Source: Bombyx mori (Eukaryota > Arthropoda > Insecta > Lepidoptera > Bombycidae). From it: a stretch of 64,000 nt of DNA. The translations under genes and the position numbers were made by a program. Positions 1 through 11,646 of the stretch are shown in pieces. Position 1 is the first letter of the stretch. Every line of letters begins with the position of its first letter. Under the pieces are notes generated by a model that saw only the letters and a program-made list of their open reading frames with translations, had not been told where the DNA came from and searched no databases. The stretch is taken from contig NC_085121.1 of the NCBI RefSeq assembly GCF_030269925.1, positions 1,753,501-1,817,500 of the forward strand. Reading direction: 5' to 3'.

Positions 1-4
1 TCAC

Positions 5-3000
5 TCTTCAACTGAATGTATGAGATGTAATGCCTTCATGAGTTCAGTGATGTACGAGTGCGAATCCAATCGCTTCGTGGTTGGCGTCACTGTCGACTCT
101 GTCGTCTGCGTCACACCTGGCAACACTGGCACTTCAGTGTTGCAAGCACTGTTGATCGCAAATAAAAATAATTAATAATTCCGAATTGGTTTTGTAAAAG
201 TGGTTTATGATTCTTGCCTCCTGTTTGTTTTTCAAATTGACATTTTTTATTTATTGAAATCGGTCTAAAATTAAATCTAATACAAATAAAACTAAAATTA
301 AATACCAATAAAGTAGGGAATTTGATTATGATCAAAATAAATAACATTTTTGAGTATATACCTGGCAGCCGCTCGTAAGGTCCTGGCGAGGTTGGCCGGC
401 GCGGGCGGGAAGGGGGCACGCACGAGCAGCGCCCGCACCTGCCAGTACAGCGCCGCCAGCCGCCGCCCCCCGCGGCTCGCCACCAGCGCCAGCTGGTTGT
501 ACGGCTGACCGGAGTGCGCCCACACGCACACCGCCTGTCTGACCCGCACATACAACATACTTGGGTATACAGGGCCCGGTGCGTGAATATCCTCAAATTT
601 TAATTGTCAAGAGAGTTGGAAGTCATCTCTAGTGAAACTAGCAATATGTAGGGACACAGTTTGAATAGCGCATGCGGTTGTACATCGATTGTTAAAGTCA
701 ATCGTCCATAGCCTGCCCGACACGGCAGACACTTGATAATATACGGAGTAAAATCGAAACCGGCTTGTTTTATTTATGAAGAACAGTAACACCTTTACAC
801 GCCTTATAAACCGTACAGTGAGGACCACGAAGTGATAAAAAAAGGGGGACTTATGTAGGGACACAGTTTGAGTAGCGCATGCGGTTGTACATCGCTTGAT
901 AAAGTCAGTCGTACATAGCCCGCCCGACACGGCAGACACTTGACAATATACGGAGTAAAATCGGAATTGACTTGTTTTATCTATAAAGGACAATTAACGG
1001 GTTAACCTTTACACGCCTTATAAACCGTACACAGTAGATGCATAATATATAGAACAGGTGTTTTTTCCCAAGATTATGGGATAATGAAATGGGAAATAAT
1101 TTCCGGATAACAAAATCATAGTATTGAATTTTTATATTGTTATAATTTTATTTATGACTAGCTGTACCCGTCCGCTTCGCTGGGCATTTAAAATTAACAT
1201 TATTATTTCTCACCCCCACAAAGATTCTCATCATTACCGCCCCCGCAACTGGTGAAGGGAGTCCAACACTCATATAAATCCATGAAGTACATGTATTTTC
1301 TACATGGATACCAAGTTTTAAGTCAATCGGATGCATTCAGTAATTATAACGGAACATCCGTAAAAACCATTGTAGATTTATATATTAGTATACAAGTATA
1401 GATAATAATTTTACCTGTAGAAGGTATGCGCGACTCTAAGCTGTTGTCTGTACCGCGCCAAGTCTCCTAGATGCACGAGGCAGTGCTGACAGATGTACCG
1501 CGCGGCGGGGGCGGCGGGGAGCCGGCCGCCCGCCGTCAGCTCGCCCGCCCCCGCGCCCGCACCCCACCCCTCCACCCAGCCCACCAGGGATGTGCGACGT
1601 CTATTACAATAAACATTTCTATGCAATTATCAACACAACTATAACACTATAGCTATAAATTTCTAGCTTATTAAAATATGTAGCAATACGTCAGGTACGT
1701 AACAGGTGAAAGTGTAGTAGTATTTTAACATTGACATATGATTTAAAAAAAAGTTATTATCATATGTTTCATATATCGTAATTAAAAAGACAAAGTAATA
1801 TATTAATAAATGTCTCACCTGAACGGTAAATCTAATTTAAATGTTGTGCATATCTGGTGCAGCAAACATAGATAGAAGCCGGCGGCGGCTTGCAGCACCA
1901 GTGAAAGCATCGCTTGACCCTCACTGCGTTGTGGATTCTAGAAGTAAATAATGAACAGAATATGTCGTTAATGGTCTTTTTGCTCTATGGCTTGATTTCC
2001 TAATAAATTTAGGAATGTCATTCGTGTAGATTATTAGCTTCTTTTTTTACTGCCTATGTGGAGAGAAAAGCATAACAGATGGTTAGTGGCGGCCAACACT
2101 CATGGATAACAGCAATGCCAGAAGGACAGACAGAGGGAAGTTCATTCCAGAGCCTGGTGGCATATGGTAAAAATTAACTGGTAATGCACTTTAGATGAAC
2201 GCCATAGTTTCAAATAGTATGATTGAACCCTACTCTGGTTGTGAGAATAAGATCATCTCAAACAATTACTCCTAACATTTGTTCCAGCCCCATCCATAAA
2301 TTATTGCTGCCATAAGTACTGTATTATATTCTAGTCTACATTCTAGTTACATAGCATTTCCATTTGCTATTTGTCTGTGGGAATTTAAATTATATAAAAT
2401 TATAAAGGAGAATTCAATTTACCTTTCTATCCTTGGATATGGCTTGCAGGGCTTCAATTTGTTGTTTGAAACCAACATTCCACAAATCTTGTTCAACTTT
2501 CTTCTCCAATGCATAATCCAGGTCTAAAACTAACACTTTTTGGTATATCTGTAATGTTAACGGACTATGTTACTGTATGTTTTTAAGCAATTTAAGCAAA
2601 TGTAAGAACTGGCAGATCCAATTGGAGCCATCGTCAAATGTAATTCACATATAACGTAAAAAATTAGCAGATAACTATTATGTTAAGTAATATTCAAGTA
2701 AATTGAATAGTATTAAGTACAATTATTTTTCACCTATAAAGTGCTCACAATAATAATTTCATTTTGATATTGAATGTTAAGAAATTTTCACAGAAACAAC
2801 TAAAACCCTTATTAAAATAAGTTAAAACAGTACATATTTGTTTAAAAGTTACCTTGAAATGTGCTTAAATAAATGTTGATGCTAAGTAGTTGTGTAGTGA
2901 TGGTTTAGAAGGACAACTTCTTAAAGTTTTTACTGGTGGTAGGACCTCTTGTGAGTCCGCATGGGTAGGTACCACCACCCTGCCTATTTCTGCCATGAAG

Positions 3001-4512
3001 CAGTAATGCATTTCGGTTTGAAGGATGGGGTAGCCGTTGTAGCTATACTGAGATCTTAGAACTTATATCTCAAGGTGGGTGGCGCATTTACGTCGTAAAT
3101 GTCTATGGGCTCCAGTAACCAATTAACACCAGGTAGGCTGTGAGCTCGTCCACTCATCTAAGCAATAAAAAAAAAATGTTTTATAAGTGCAGCTCAATGT
3201 CCTTCAGCTAAGATTCAAATAAACACTCACACAGCATGTGTTATAAATTTTTCTTAGCTGTCAAGTTATATATGGAATTAAAAACCTTTTGTAACTGTTG
3301 TTGTGTTGTCCATATATTTTGATCTTGAAGCATTGATGTTCCACTCTTAAAATTTAATATATTTTGTTTCAGCTCATCAGCTTCCCTGCACAAACAATTT
3401 ACACACTCAGCAACATTCATAGAACCACAACTCTATATTTACAGTCTATCTAACCTAAGAAACATCTTTCACAAGCATTGAAAAAGTATAACACTTTTAT
3501 TATTTATTGTGCAACTTACATTTGATGCAAGCAACTTCTTAGTAACATAACCTTTGTTATAGTTATATATGTGTGTATATATATAGTAGTTATATTTTTG
3601 TATATTTATGTTAAGTGACACTGATGGATTTGATATCTGGGGCCTTGAGTAGGAAATAATTAAGGATACTCATTCAGCAGAGAATCATTCATTTATCAAA
3701 GCGATGTCTGTAAAGATCCTTTGACTTGGGTCTAGAATATCATCAAGTACTAATTAGCTAGTAAGTTAGTACTTAGATAATACTACTTAAGTAGTGCTTG
3801 ATGATCCTCTATACAACTACAACAATGCAATTTTTTGAAATCATTTTTAATTTCAAAATCAAGACACTTCTATAAGCTCAAGCTCTTTACTAATGCACTT
3901 GACTAAAGGCAGTTTTTAATTTTATTTATTGGGTACCAACATGTTATATATATACACAAACCATTACAATTAGGTAGCACATATTAATTTCAGACTAAAT
4001 GCTAGCACACTGACAACTAACACTGCTTGAGAACCTCAGAATGAATCTTGAAATTGTTGACCTGTTTGTTTATGAGTATCTTTTTTTTTCATCACAATTA
4101 TTCCTGGTTTCGACGGGTGACACCATCGGCAACAATAATTAGAACTGTCAATTTTAAGCGTTTTATCCCCAAAGTAATAATCTTTTATTTTCGGTTCTCT
4201 TGCTGATTTTTTTATGATACTTGTGGTATTTGAAAATGGGGAAAAACTAAAATCCAAATGGTTAACTCCAAAAAAAAAAAACTTTCACTACCTATTCAGT
4301 AAAACAGACAAACATACAAAAACAAACAGAAAGATGTGAATTTTTAAAACTTTTATAAAATTATATTTTTTTAAGATACATAATACTGAATAATTACTTA
4401 ATTTTACATCTGAATTGGAATGTCACTCCTTTGATTAGTGAAACAAGGTTACACACTTTAGACTTATTAAATTTTTGTACCTCAACATCTGCACGGCTGC
4501 GTTTAGTACCAT
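5..4512 (-). CDS. SMG7: SMG7-like nonsense-mediated decay factor, N-terminal part (gene continues left of window)
   Basis: Coding exons on the minus strand join in phase: 4512-4481 (start ATG at 4512; the exon itself runs to acceptor 4533), 3385-3286, 2548-2423, 1937-1819, 1600-1415, 538-362 and 148-5. About 294 residues are visible. The start reads MVLNAAVQMLREADELKQ. Later segments include YALEKKVEQDLWNVGFKQQI, YICQHCLVHLGDLARYRQQL and GQPYNQLALVASRGGRRLAA. They match the 14-3-3-like/TPR N-terminal domain of animal SMG7 (EST1 family) in order, and fit SMG7 better than SMG5. SMG7 binds phosphorylated UPF1 and recruits decay enzymes in the cytoplasm. Exon 1600-1415 encodes a Gly/Ala-rich, GC-rich spacer just before YICQHC. 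The last exon is the least certain: an in-frame TGA lies at 3-1, so I place a GTGA donor at 4; its ITELMKALHLIH fits the family. Any 5' untranslated exon upstream of 4533 is unresolved. Confidence 0.9.
645..1036. repeat. Two-copy direct tandem repeat, about 208-bp unit, in an SMG7 intron
   Basis: Both copies carry TGTAGGGACACAGTTTGA followed by GCGCATGCGGTTGTACATCG (near 645 and 855). Both end near CCTTTACACGCCTTATAAACC (around 790-812 and 1001-1025, quoted in part). Copies differ by scattered substitutions and a small insertion. No coding potential seen. Confidence 0.75.
1157..1392 (-). mobile_element. Helitron-like non-autonomous element
   Basis: Read on the minus strand, it starts near TATACTAATATATAAATC and ends CAGCTAGT, the CTAG(T) 3' terminus typical of lepidopteran Helitron-like (Lep1-related) repeats. 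The same family recurs at 46679-46859 on the plus strand. It lies inside an SMG7 intron. Confidence 0.55.
2930..3176 (+). mobile_element. Bm1 SINE, 5'-truncated
   Basis: Begins TACTGGTGGTAGGACCTC, has the diagnostic Bm1 body (GCCATGAAGCAGTAATGC, GTCTATGGGCTCCAGTAACC, GCTGTGAGCTCGTCCAC) and ends AATAAAAAAAAAA. The tRNA-like head is missing. Inserted in an SMG7 intron. Confidence 0.9.
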
Positions 4513-4533
4513 CCTGACGGAAGCCCAAGGCCT

Positions 4534-6205
4534 CTGCAACTGTCACAGCATTAGGAAATTATTTTAAAAGAAAAACTAGATTAAGAGAGGCAAGAATAAT
4601 CTTAAAAAACACTAGAAACAATCCATGTCCATTTGAAAATTCACATTTGATTTTTTTTAAGGGATTTTATGACCTGGTAACTAAGACCTTTAAGTCATGT
4701 CTTATTTTAATTTATATTGTTTTTGTTATGAAAAATAATAATATTATTTAAGTGAACTGAAGTGAAATGATGTGAAACGAAGTAAAGTGAAGAGAAGAAA
4801 ATATAAAAAAATATAATCATACCAAAAATAATGAATAATGTGTTTTACGCATCCAATCTCGATAAATATAAGAAACACAAGTATGATTAGAAGCTTGAGT
4901 ATCGGGATAAAATAATAGATTTTAACCAAAGATAAATTTATTGGCAATTCTTGGACAATCAACTTACAAAGTGATCATAGAAATTCATTCCTAACTTACT
5001 AGTCTCTGAATCACACTAGTATTTACATTCTTATCGCTATAATAACGAAGGTTGCAATTTAATCTGCGATCCAAGATCGCCGGTCACTTTGAATCATATT
5101 ATTTTTCTCGCTTGGTTCACTTCTGTTCAAGTTCCACGCTGACGAACACTTTTTTTATATTATTTTCCCTACCTATTCGCTGCTAGCCTAAAAATCTACT
5201 TAAGCTACGCCCGGCCCGGACGGGTAGGCGAGCTCACGGGCTCAACCGTTTGCTAATACTAGCCCTAGCAAGAGCAGTGCTTCGCAGAATCTTCACAAGA
5301 TCTGAATCGCGACCCACTGAGGAGATCCGGCGAGAAACTCAGAGGGCTATATCGACGAAGTGCTTATATGTCTCAGCCCCTGGAACTCAGCGAATCTCCC
5401 CAAAGTTCTGATAATACGTACTGTAAGGTCTTAAGAATCATTTTATGAATAGAATATGTTCATATAATCATGCTATGAACGTTCGTCTGATCCATACTAG
5501 ATAGTATTAGTTGTTGTGTTGTTTGTGTTCACTATTCCTACTCGATCAAGCGGCGGTCCGCTCGCTTCCCCGCTCACCTTCCCGCGATCGCCCTGTAGCG
5601 TGAGTACGGTTAGCATCTTTGTCATACGAGTTTTCGTATCCTTAAACGTTGAATTTTAATTTTTTTAACTGTTCTTGTTAGGTTTTTTGTTGAAGTTTAG
5701 TTATATTATTGGACTATTTTTGTTAAGTTTTTGTTGAACTGTTATTAAGTTACTGAACGCTTAACGTTCATTTTTTTTTTACTTGGAGAGGCTTGTTGTG
5801 GACAACAAATTGAAAGGAAAGGTGATATACAGTGAAGGGAGAAACATAATCCTGAAAAGAAACATAAAGGAAAATTATTACTGAGCAATTGGGATACATA
5901 TTTAAAAAGTGCAAGAACACCCGGGTGGTCTTAATACAAAAACCCGATATCGCTATATTTTAATGTACCTAGATATAATATATTGTTAAAAACAATAAAT
6001 GCAAAGTAAAATCTAACAAACATTTGTTTACATTTTAAAGTCATAGCGAATCCTTTTTTAAGACCGTACTTGCGGCAGTGTGACGTATTCGATGCGAGGT
6101 GCAAACTTAGCTTGGTCGAGCTGTACTAACTTATTGTAGATTACCTACTGTCATTAGACTCATTAAGTAACTCATGCACATGGAGTTAATAAGTACCTAC
6201 CATAG
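4534..6205. other. Region upstream of the SMG7 start; no host gene recognised
   Basis: It should contain the SMG7 promoter and any 5' untranslated exon, but no clear element is visible. Near 4745-4800 there is a degenerate GTGAA-type simple repeat. At 5796-5880 a short plus-strand reading frame (DNKLKGKVIYSEGRNIILK) looks like a transposase fragment of unknown family. The rest is AT-rich with nothing else recognised beyond the SINE at 5153-5350. Confidence 0.4.
5153..5350 (-). mobile_element. Diverged copy of SINE family B
   Basis: Shares GGCGAGCTCACGGG, CCCTAGCAAGAGC, TGCTTCGCAGAATC, CGACCCACTGAGGAGATCC and GAGAAACTCAG with the better copies at 13876-14177 and 30130-30500. Several substitutions mark it as old. 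Confidence 0.65.
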
Positions 6206-6214
6206 ATAGGTTTC
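6206..6214. repeat. Left target-site duplication of the foldback element
   Basis: ATAGGTTTC, identical and in the same orientation as 11638-11646, one base outside the inverted-repeat terminus. Confidence 0.7.
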
Positions 6215-6215
6215 G

Positions 6216-7951
6216 GGTGAATGAAGTTAGCCCCTCAAAAAAATTTTTTTTTCCTGTTTTCTACTTATTTTCTATTAATTCGTTTGTTCATCATTTGTTC
6301 TTGATTGTTCACTGTTAATAATTGTTTGTTCCCCATTTATTTATTTTAAAAAAAATATTAAAAATATATCTAAAAGTTAGCCCCTCGATTGCAATTTTTA
6401 ATATTTTTTCGTCCTTAATTCCTCGTAAATATTCATTTTCGATTGTTCTTATATAAAATACGTTTGTTCTCTTTCAAAATTACTCATTTTTTGTTTAATT
6501 AATTGTATTAGTTGAATAAATGTATACAAAATATGTGTACTGCGCATGCCATAAGTGTATAATCTATGGCGCATGCGTCAACTATAATGCCTAAACTTTC
6601 TACGCGGTTTTAATCGTGAAAAAAAAACAATTATAAATCCTGAAGGATCAATTAATTGGTATACAGTTTAATTAAAAAAATTAAAAACAAAATAAATAAA
6701 ATAATGTGCATTCGCGTAAAGTTAGACCAAATACATTTTTTCCATCCTCCTATATACCTATCGCTATGAAGGTATAAAAAAGATAGGTTAAGACTTCGTT
6801 CACATAGGTAATATAAACAAATAAGTAAATATGTTCATTATTTATCTTAAGAGATAATGTAGGTATACATTATAATAACATTTTGACACAGTCGAAATTA
6901 TATTCCTAACATTAGTAAAATAACATTTTAATATTTTTTTTATAGGTTATGTATTGAAATTGTTGGAAAATTATTTCATGTTTTAGCTGGAAAACTACAT
7001 GGCGAATTATATGCAATACAAGATAATGAGCTCCATTAAATGAATTCGAATGAAACCAAACTGTTTACCATCCAAATTCGATTGTCGGGCAGATAGAAAA
7101 CGAAAATTCACTCATAGTGAACCTCGGCCTGCATTTGTGAAACGGCAAAGACTCACTATTATCAAGGAAATTGAAGAGACAACTAAAAATGAGATGTGTC
7201 GTATTATTATACCTTTGCCATCTTGTAGTCAAGGTAGGTGTAACTGTCAATAATTAGTTACACTCACAGATCTCCTAATCAAATAACAATATCAGAAAAA
7301 ATGAGAATAGTTAGTTAGTTAGTGAAAGTAGCCAAAATGGGCAAGTGGATCTCAGTTCCTATTACATAAGGTACTAGGAAGTTTGTGAAAATGAAAATTT
7401 ATCACAGTGTAATATCACTTACTTACTTTAACAGTGAAGGAAAACATTGTGATGAAACCTGCACACCTAAATGTTCTTAGGATTTTCTTAGGTGTGTAAT
7501 CCACCAACCAGCACTAGGCCAGCGTGGTGGACTAAGGCCTAAAAACCCTCTCAATGGTAGTGAAGGCCAGTGTCCAGCAAGGGGATATATTATATGGGCT
7601 GATGATGATGACTAGGAAGTTAAATACTACTACTACTACGACAGTACACATATAATCCTATATATTTACAAACTATACGTTTGTTGGAAATTGCTAACAT
7701 TATTTCATATTTCCAGATGTCCAGCCACTTGAAAATAGGTGTAGTAATGACAAAGCTATCCAAGTAGCTCCAGCACAGGAACACAAAGGCAAGGCAAGTG
7801 TGTATTGCCACATCACCCCTTAATATATCTGAAGCAAGTATAAGTAAACAATCAGAACCAGCAAAAAAAAAACTGTTGTTCCTGAGGACAAATTTGACAG
7901 TGATGAGTCAAATGCACCAGCAACAGAAGGATCAACTGTTGACTATGGGTT
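6216..7951 (+). repeat. Left arm of the long inverted repeat
   Basis: Nearly identical to the reverse complement of 9896-11636 over about 1.74 kb, judged by eye with only scattered differences and small indels. Contains an AT-rich subterminal region, a THAP tail exon (7050-7253), an embedded repeat with a TGATGATGATGA tail (about 7420-7612), and a frameshifted second exon reading VQPLENRCSNDKAIQVAPAQ. Homology stops abruptly after GTTGACTATGGGTTAT. Confidence 0.9.
7050..7253 (+). pseudogene. THAP-type transposase fragment, left copy
   Basis: A 67-codon reading frame begins RMKPNCLPSKFDCRADRKRK (the R codon precedes the ATG), then RPAFVKRQRLTIIKEIEE. The KPNCLPSKF motif resembles the AVPxIF box that closes THAP zinc-binding domains. 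In-frame stops precede it, so the C2CH part is absent or spliced from upstream. The right arm carries the identical protein on the opposite strand. Assignment rests on this short motif and on the HTH segment downstream in the right copy; it could be another DNA-binding domain. Confidence 0.5.
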
Positions 7952-8362
7952 ATAGAAGAAGAAGATTAATTCATATTTATTTAAATTAATATTAATGAAT
8001 ATTAATTTAAATTATCGTGCAAAATTCGTGGTGAAAACATGTGTATTTTATAAATAAATATTCATTCTCAGTATTAATGTTGTTTTAATCATCGATTGAA
8101 AAATTGGTTCTTAATGAATTTAGTTGGAGCTAAATGCTGCTTGGAGCTTAATACTTTCGAATAACATAAACACGTGACTTTAAGCATAAACATATTTTTT
8201 AGGTAAATACTTTATTTAGCTTTGCTGGATTTATCCAAGATTTCGACATACCAAAATTTCATACAGGAACGACAGATAGATAGCTATCTGATTGAATACC
8301 CTTGTAGAATTGAGCTTCGAAGAAAAGTTTATTCTTATTCTTTATTAGACTTTATTCTAGTT

Positions 8363-8409
8363 GCAGTGTCGGTTAGAGAAGCTGTGCAAGCTTCTCTAAC
8401 CGATACTGC
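8363..8409. repeat. Near-perfect short hairpin in the foldback loop
   Basis: Arms 8363-8383 and 8389-8409 pair over 21 positions, with one G-U wobble if transcribed, around a 5-nt loop. Weaker symmetry extends outward to roughly 8340-8440. It could be a tiny MITE or a transcribed hairpin. Confidence 0.7.
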
Positions 8410-9503
8410 ATGGAATAAATAGTCATTATAATTATAAAATATATTTCTGTTTACATACCATACAATTTTCATAGTTCAAATATGAATTTGGATTGATATG
8501 AATTTATTTCGATTATCAAAATAATTTGTATTAAACATTTATATTTCCTCAAAATTTCTATTTTTATAATAATGACTGTGACCACCCCATAAATCACAAA
8601 ATTAAAAATATTAAAGATAACTTATTTTTAAATCATATATTAAAAATTATAAACAGATCGCGAATTAAAATATTATATTATGCCTATCATTCTTAAATAA
8701 TTCAGTAATGAATTTTCGCATCGCCGCGCCGTATATAATTAATATGAATAATAGGGTATTGCCCACTGTGCTAAAAAAAACATAAATTATGTTTTTTTGA
8801 TAGATCTACAAACAAGCAAGTGAGTAATGCTATGTTTCCATAAATAAAAAGGCAAAAAAAAATTAAAGAAAGATATTATGCACAAGTTCAAATGCATATG
8901 TATTGTGCTAAAAGTAAAACTTGCTACTTTTGTGTAGCATCCAGCAACTTTGAAAAAACTAATCAGGTCACTATAATTAGTAGGTATTGATTTTGATTCC
9001 GAGTAAGTTGCACAGTTGTTAGATAATGTAGTTCTTGGAAGTTCTTTTTGGAAGAATAACAATTTTCTAATCTTACACAAAAATGTAATGTTAAATATTT
9101 AAAAAAAACTTCATACCTATTTTCCTTTTAGGGAGTACAAAATATTGATGTGTACAAAGTGAATGTGATTTAATAAAAATAATATTTCAATTTAAATTAT
9201 GTTTTATTAAAAATTATTCTTAACATACAGGTACAAAGGTTACATAACATTAATATTTATTCCTTTTCATATATATAAGCCCATATTTAGCACATTTGTG
9301 GAAAACAGAATCAAAATAATAATGAGTTGCTAGCCATAGAAGACCAGCATAAAAGTCTTATTAAAATCTGTTCAGTAGTTTTTGAATGAAGAGTGAAAAT
9401 ACTTACAAAACTTCCTATTTATAAGTAAGGATTACTTATTTAATTAAAGAGTTTTGTAGGTGGCAACCTATCTAAAAACTTTCTATTTTCCACCAAGTTG
9501 ACA

Positions 9504-9818
9504 TCAATTATCCTTCCTGCATATATATTTATTGTATTGTTTTTTTAATAGTCTAACAAGGGGTGATATTACATTTGCAATTTCTGGGAGTTTGTTGAAA
9601 AATATATTGCTTGCTTGACTTACAGATAAATCGAAATCATCAGCCAAATGAGAGAATGTTCTATTTAATGTTATTCTCATCAGACATAATACAATATTTT
9701 GTTCAGAAACATTTGTATGTTTCTCAATCAAGCCTATTATGAAACATAATTCTTGTGGAAGACCAATATATAAACGTTGTTTATTTTTCACTTTAGATAA
9801 AGTTGTTAACACATTCAT
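9504..9818 (-). pseudogene. Helix-turn-helix segment of a DDE transposase
   Basis: Reads MNVLTTLSKVKNKQRLYIGL, then QNIVLCLMRITLNRTFSHLA and DDFDLSVSQASNIFFNKLPE. This is the pattern of the HTH found N-terminal to DDE_Tnp_4-type transposases, where an L-RL-ADxF-IS-S--SxIF signature is usual. Upstream on the same strand a frame reading VPEDKFDSDESNAPATEG leads into it but ends at a TGA overlapping the ATG region, so a frameshift or splice separates them. The frame ends after KKQYNKYICRKDN; no DDE catalytic core is found in the loop. The element therefore cannot move itself. Confidence 0.55.
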
Positions 9819-9895
9819 TTTTTCAACTTTTTAGTCTTCTTGAGAGCTATAGTCTGAAGTGCACAAGTCTTTGATGGAGTGGAGATATAGAGAGA

Positions 9896-11636
9896 TAACT
9901 CATAGTCAACAGTTGATCCTTCTGTTGCTGGTGCATTTGACTCATCACTGTCAAATTTGTCCTCAGGAACAACATTTTTTTTTTGCTGGTTCTGATTATT
10001 TACTTATACTTGCTTCAGATATATTAAGGGGTGATGTGGCAATACACACTTGCCTTGCCTTTGTGTTCCTGTGCTGGAGCTACTTGGATAGCTTTGTCAT
10101 TACTACACCTATTTTCAAGTGGCTGGACATCTGGAAATATGAAATAATGTTAGCAATTTCCAACAAACATATAGTTTGTAAATATATAGGATTATATGTG
10201 TACTGTCGTAGTAGTAGTAGTAGTATTTAACTTCCTAGTCATCATCATCAGCCCATATAATATATCCCCTTGCTGGACACTGGCCTTCACTACCATTGAG
10301 AGGGTTTTTAGGCCTTAGTCCACCACGCTGGCCTAGTGCTGGTTGGTGGATTACACACCTAAGAAAATCCTAAGAACATTTAGGTGTGCAGGTTTCATCA
10401 CAATGTTTTCCTTCACTGTTAAAGTAAGTAAGTGATATTACACTGTGATAAATTTTCATTTTCACAAACTTCCTAGTACCTTATGTAATAGGAACTGAGA
10501 TCCACTTGCCCATTTTGGCTACTTCCACTAACTAACTAACTATTCTCATTTTTTCTGATATTGTTATTTGATTAGGAGATCTGTGAGTGTAACTAATTAT
10601 TGACAGTTACACCTACCTTGACTACAAGATGGCAAAGGTATAATAATACGACACATCTCATTTTTAGTTGTCTCTTCAATTTCCTTGATAATAGTGAGTC
10701 TTTGCCGTTTCACAAATGCAGGCCGAGGTTCACTATGAGTGAATTTTCGTTTTCTATCTGCCCGACAATCGAATTTGGATGGTAAACAGTTTGGTTTCAT
10801 TCGAATTCATTTAATGGAGCTCATTATCTTGTATTGCATATAATTCGCCATGTAGTTTTCCAGCTAAAACATGAAATAATTTTCCAACAATTTCAATACA
10901 TAACCTATAAAAAAAATATTAAAATGTTATTTTACTAATGTTAGGAATATAATTTCGACTGTGTCAAAATGTTATTATAATGTATACCTACATTATCTCT
11001 TGAAAGATAAATAATGAACATATTTACTTATTTGTTTATATTACCTATGTGAACGAAGTCTTAACCTATCTTTTTTATACCTTCATAGCGATAGGTATAT
11101 AGGAGGATGGAAAAAATGTATTTGGTCTAACTTTACGCGAATGCACATTATTTTATTTATTTTGTTTTTAATTTTTTTAATTAAACTGTATACCAATTAA
11201 TTGATCCTTCAGGATTTATAATTGTTTTTTTTTCACGATTAAAACCGCGTAGAAAGTTTAGGCATTATAGTTGACGCATGCGCCATAGATTATACACTTA
11301 TGGCATGCGCAGTACACATATTTTGTATACATTTATTCAACTAATACAATTAATTAAACAAAAAATGAGTAATTTCGAAAGAGAACAAACGTATTTTATA
11401 TAAGAACAATCGAAAATGAATATTTACGAGTAATTAAGGACGAAAAAATATTAAAAATTGCAATCGAGGGGCTAACTTTTAGATATATTTTTAATATTTT
11501 TTTAAAAATAAATAAATGGGAAACAAACAATTATTAACAATGAACAATCAAGAACAAATGATGAACAAACGAATTAATAGAAAATAAGTAGAAAACAGGA
11601 AAAAAAAATTTTTTTGAGGGGCTAACTTCATTCACC
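9896..11636 (-). repeat. Right arm of the long inverted repeat
   Basis: Reverse complement of the left arm. On the minus strand the coding remnant runs from the THAP tail through VPEDKFDSDESNAPATEG and, unlike the left copy, continues into the loop as DYELSLYISTPSKTCALQ. Confidence 0.9.
10597..10800 (-). pseudogene. THAP-type transposase fragment, right copy
   Basis: The 67-residue translation is identical to that of 7050-7253, on the opposite strand. It is the 5' part of the longer right-hand remnant that leads to the HTH segment at 9504-9818. Confidence 0.5.
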
Positions 11637-11637
11637 T

Positions 11638-11646
11638 ATAGGTTTC
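11638..11646. repeat. Right target-site duplication of the foldback element
   Basis: ATAGGTTTC, matching 6206-6214 in direct orientation. Confidence 0.7.

Larger units (their letters stand above)
6215..11637. mobile_element. 5.4-kb foldback DNA transposon with THAP/HTH transposase remnants
   Basis: Two long inverted arms (6216-7951 and 9896-11636) enclose a loop of about 1.94 kb. Arm ends begin GGTGAATGAAGTTAGCCCC on both sides. The 9-bp direct repeat ATAGGTTTC sits one base outside each end (6206-6214 and 11638-11646), as expected of a target-site duplication. In both arms the coding sequence runs inward and starts with a THAP-domain C-terminal tail. Only the right copy continues into the loop, to a helix-turn-helix transposase segment on the minus strand. 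I infer that a normal transposon (TIR, THAP, HTH, DDE, TIR) lost its 3' half and gained an inverted copy of its 5' half. No intact transposase remains. The family is uncertain: THAP plus this HTH suggests a PIF/Harbinger-ISL2EU relative, but those usually make 2-3 bp duplications. Confidence 0.8.

Noticed and set aside
4036..4257. 73-aa minus-strand frame in an SMG7 intron
   Set aside because: It does not fit the SMG7 exon phases and has no recognised motif.
8787..9080. 97-aa minus-strand frame in the foldback loop
   Set aside because: I looked for a DDE core or other transposase part and found no motif; composition is AT-driven.
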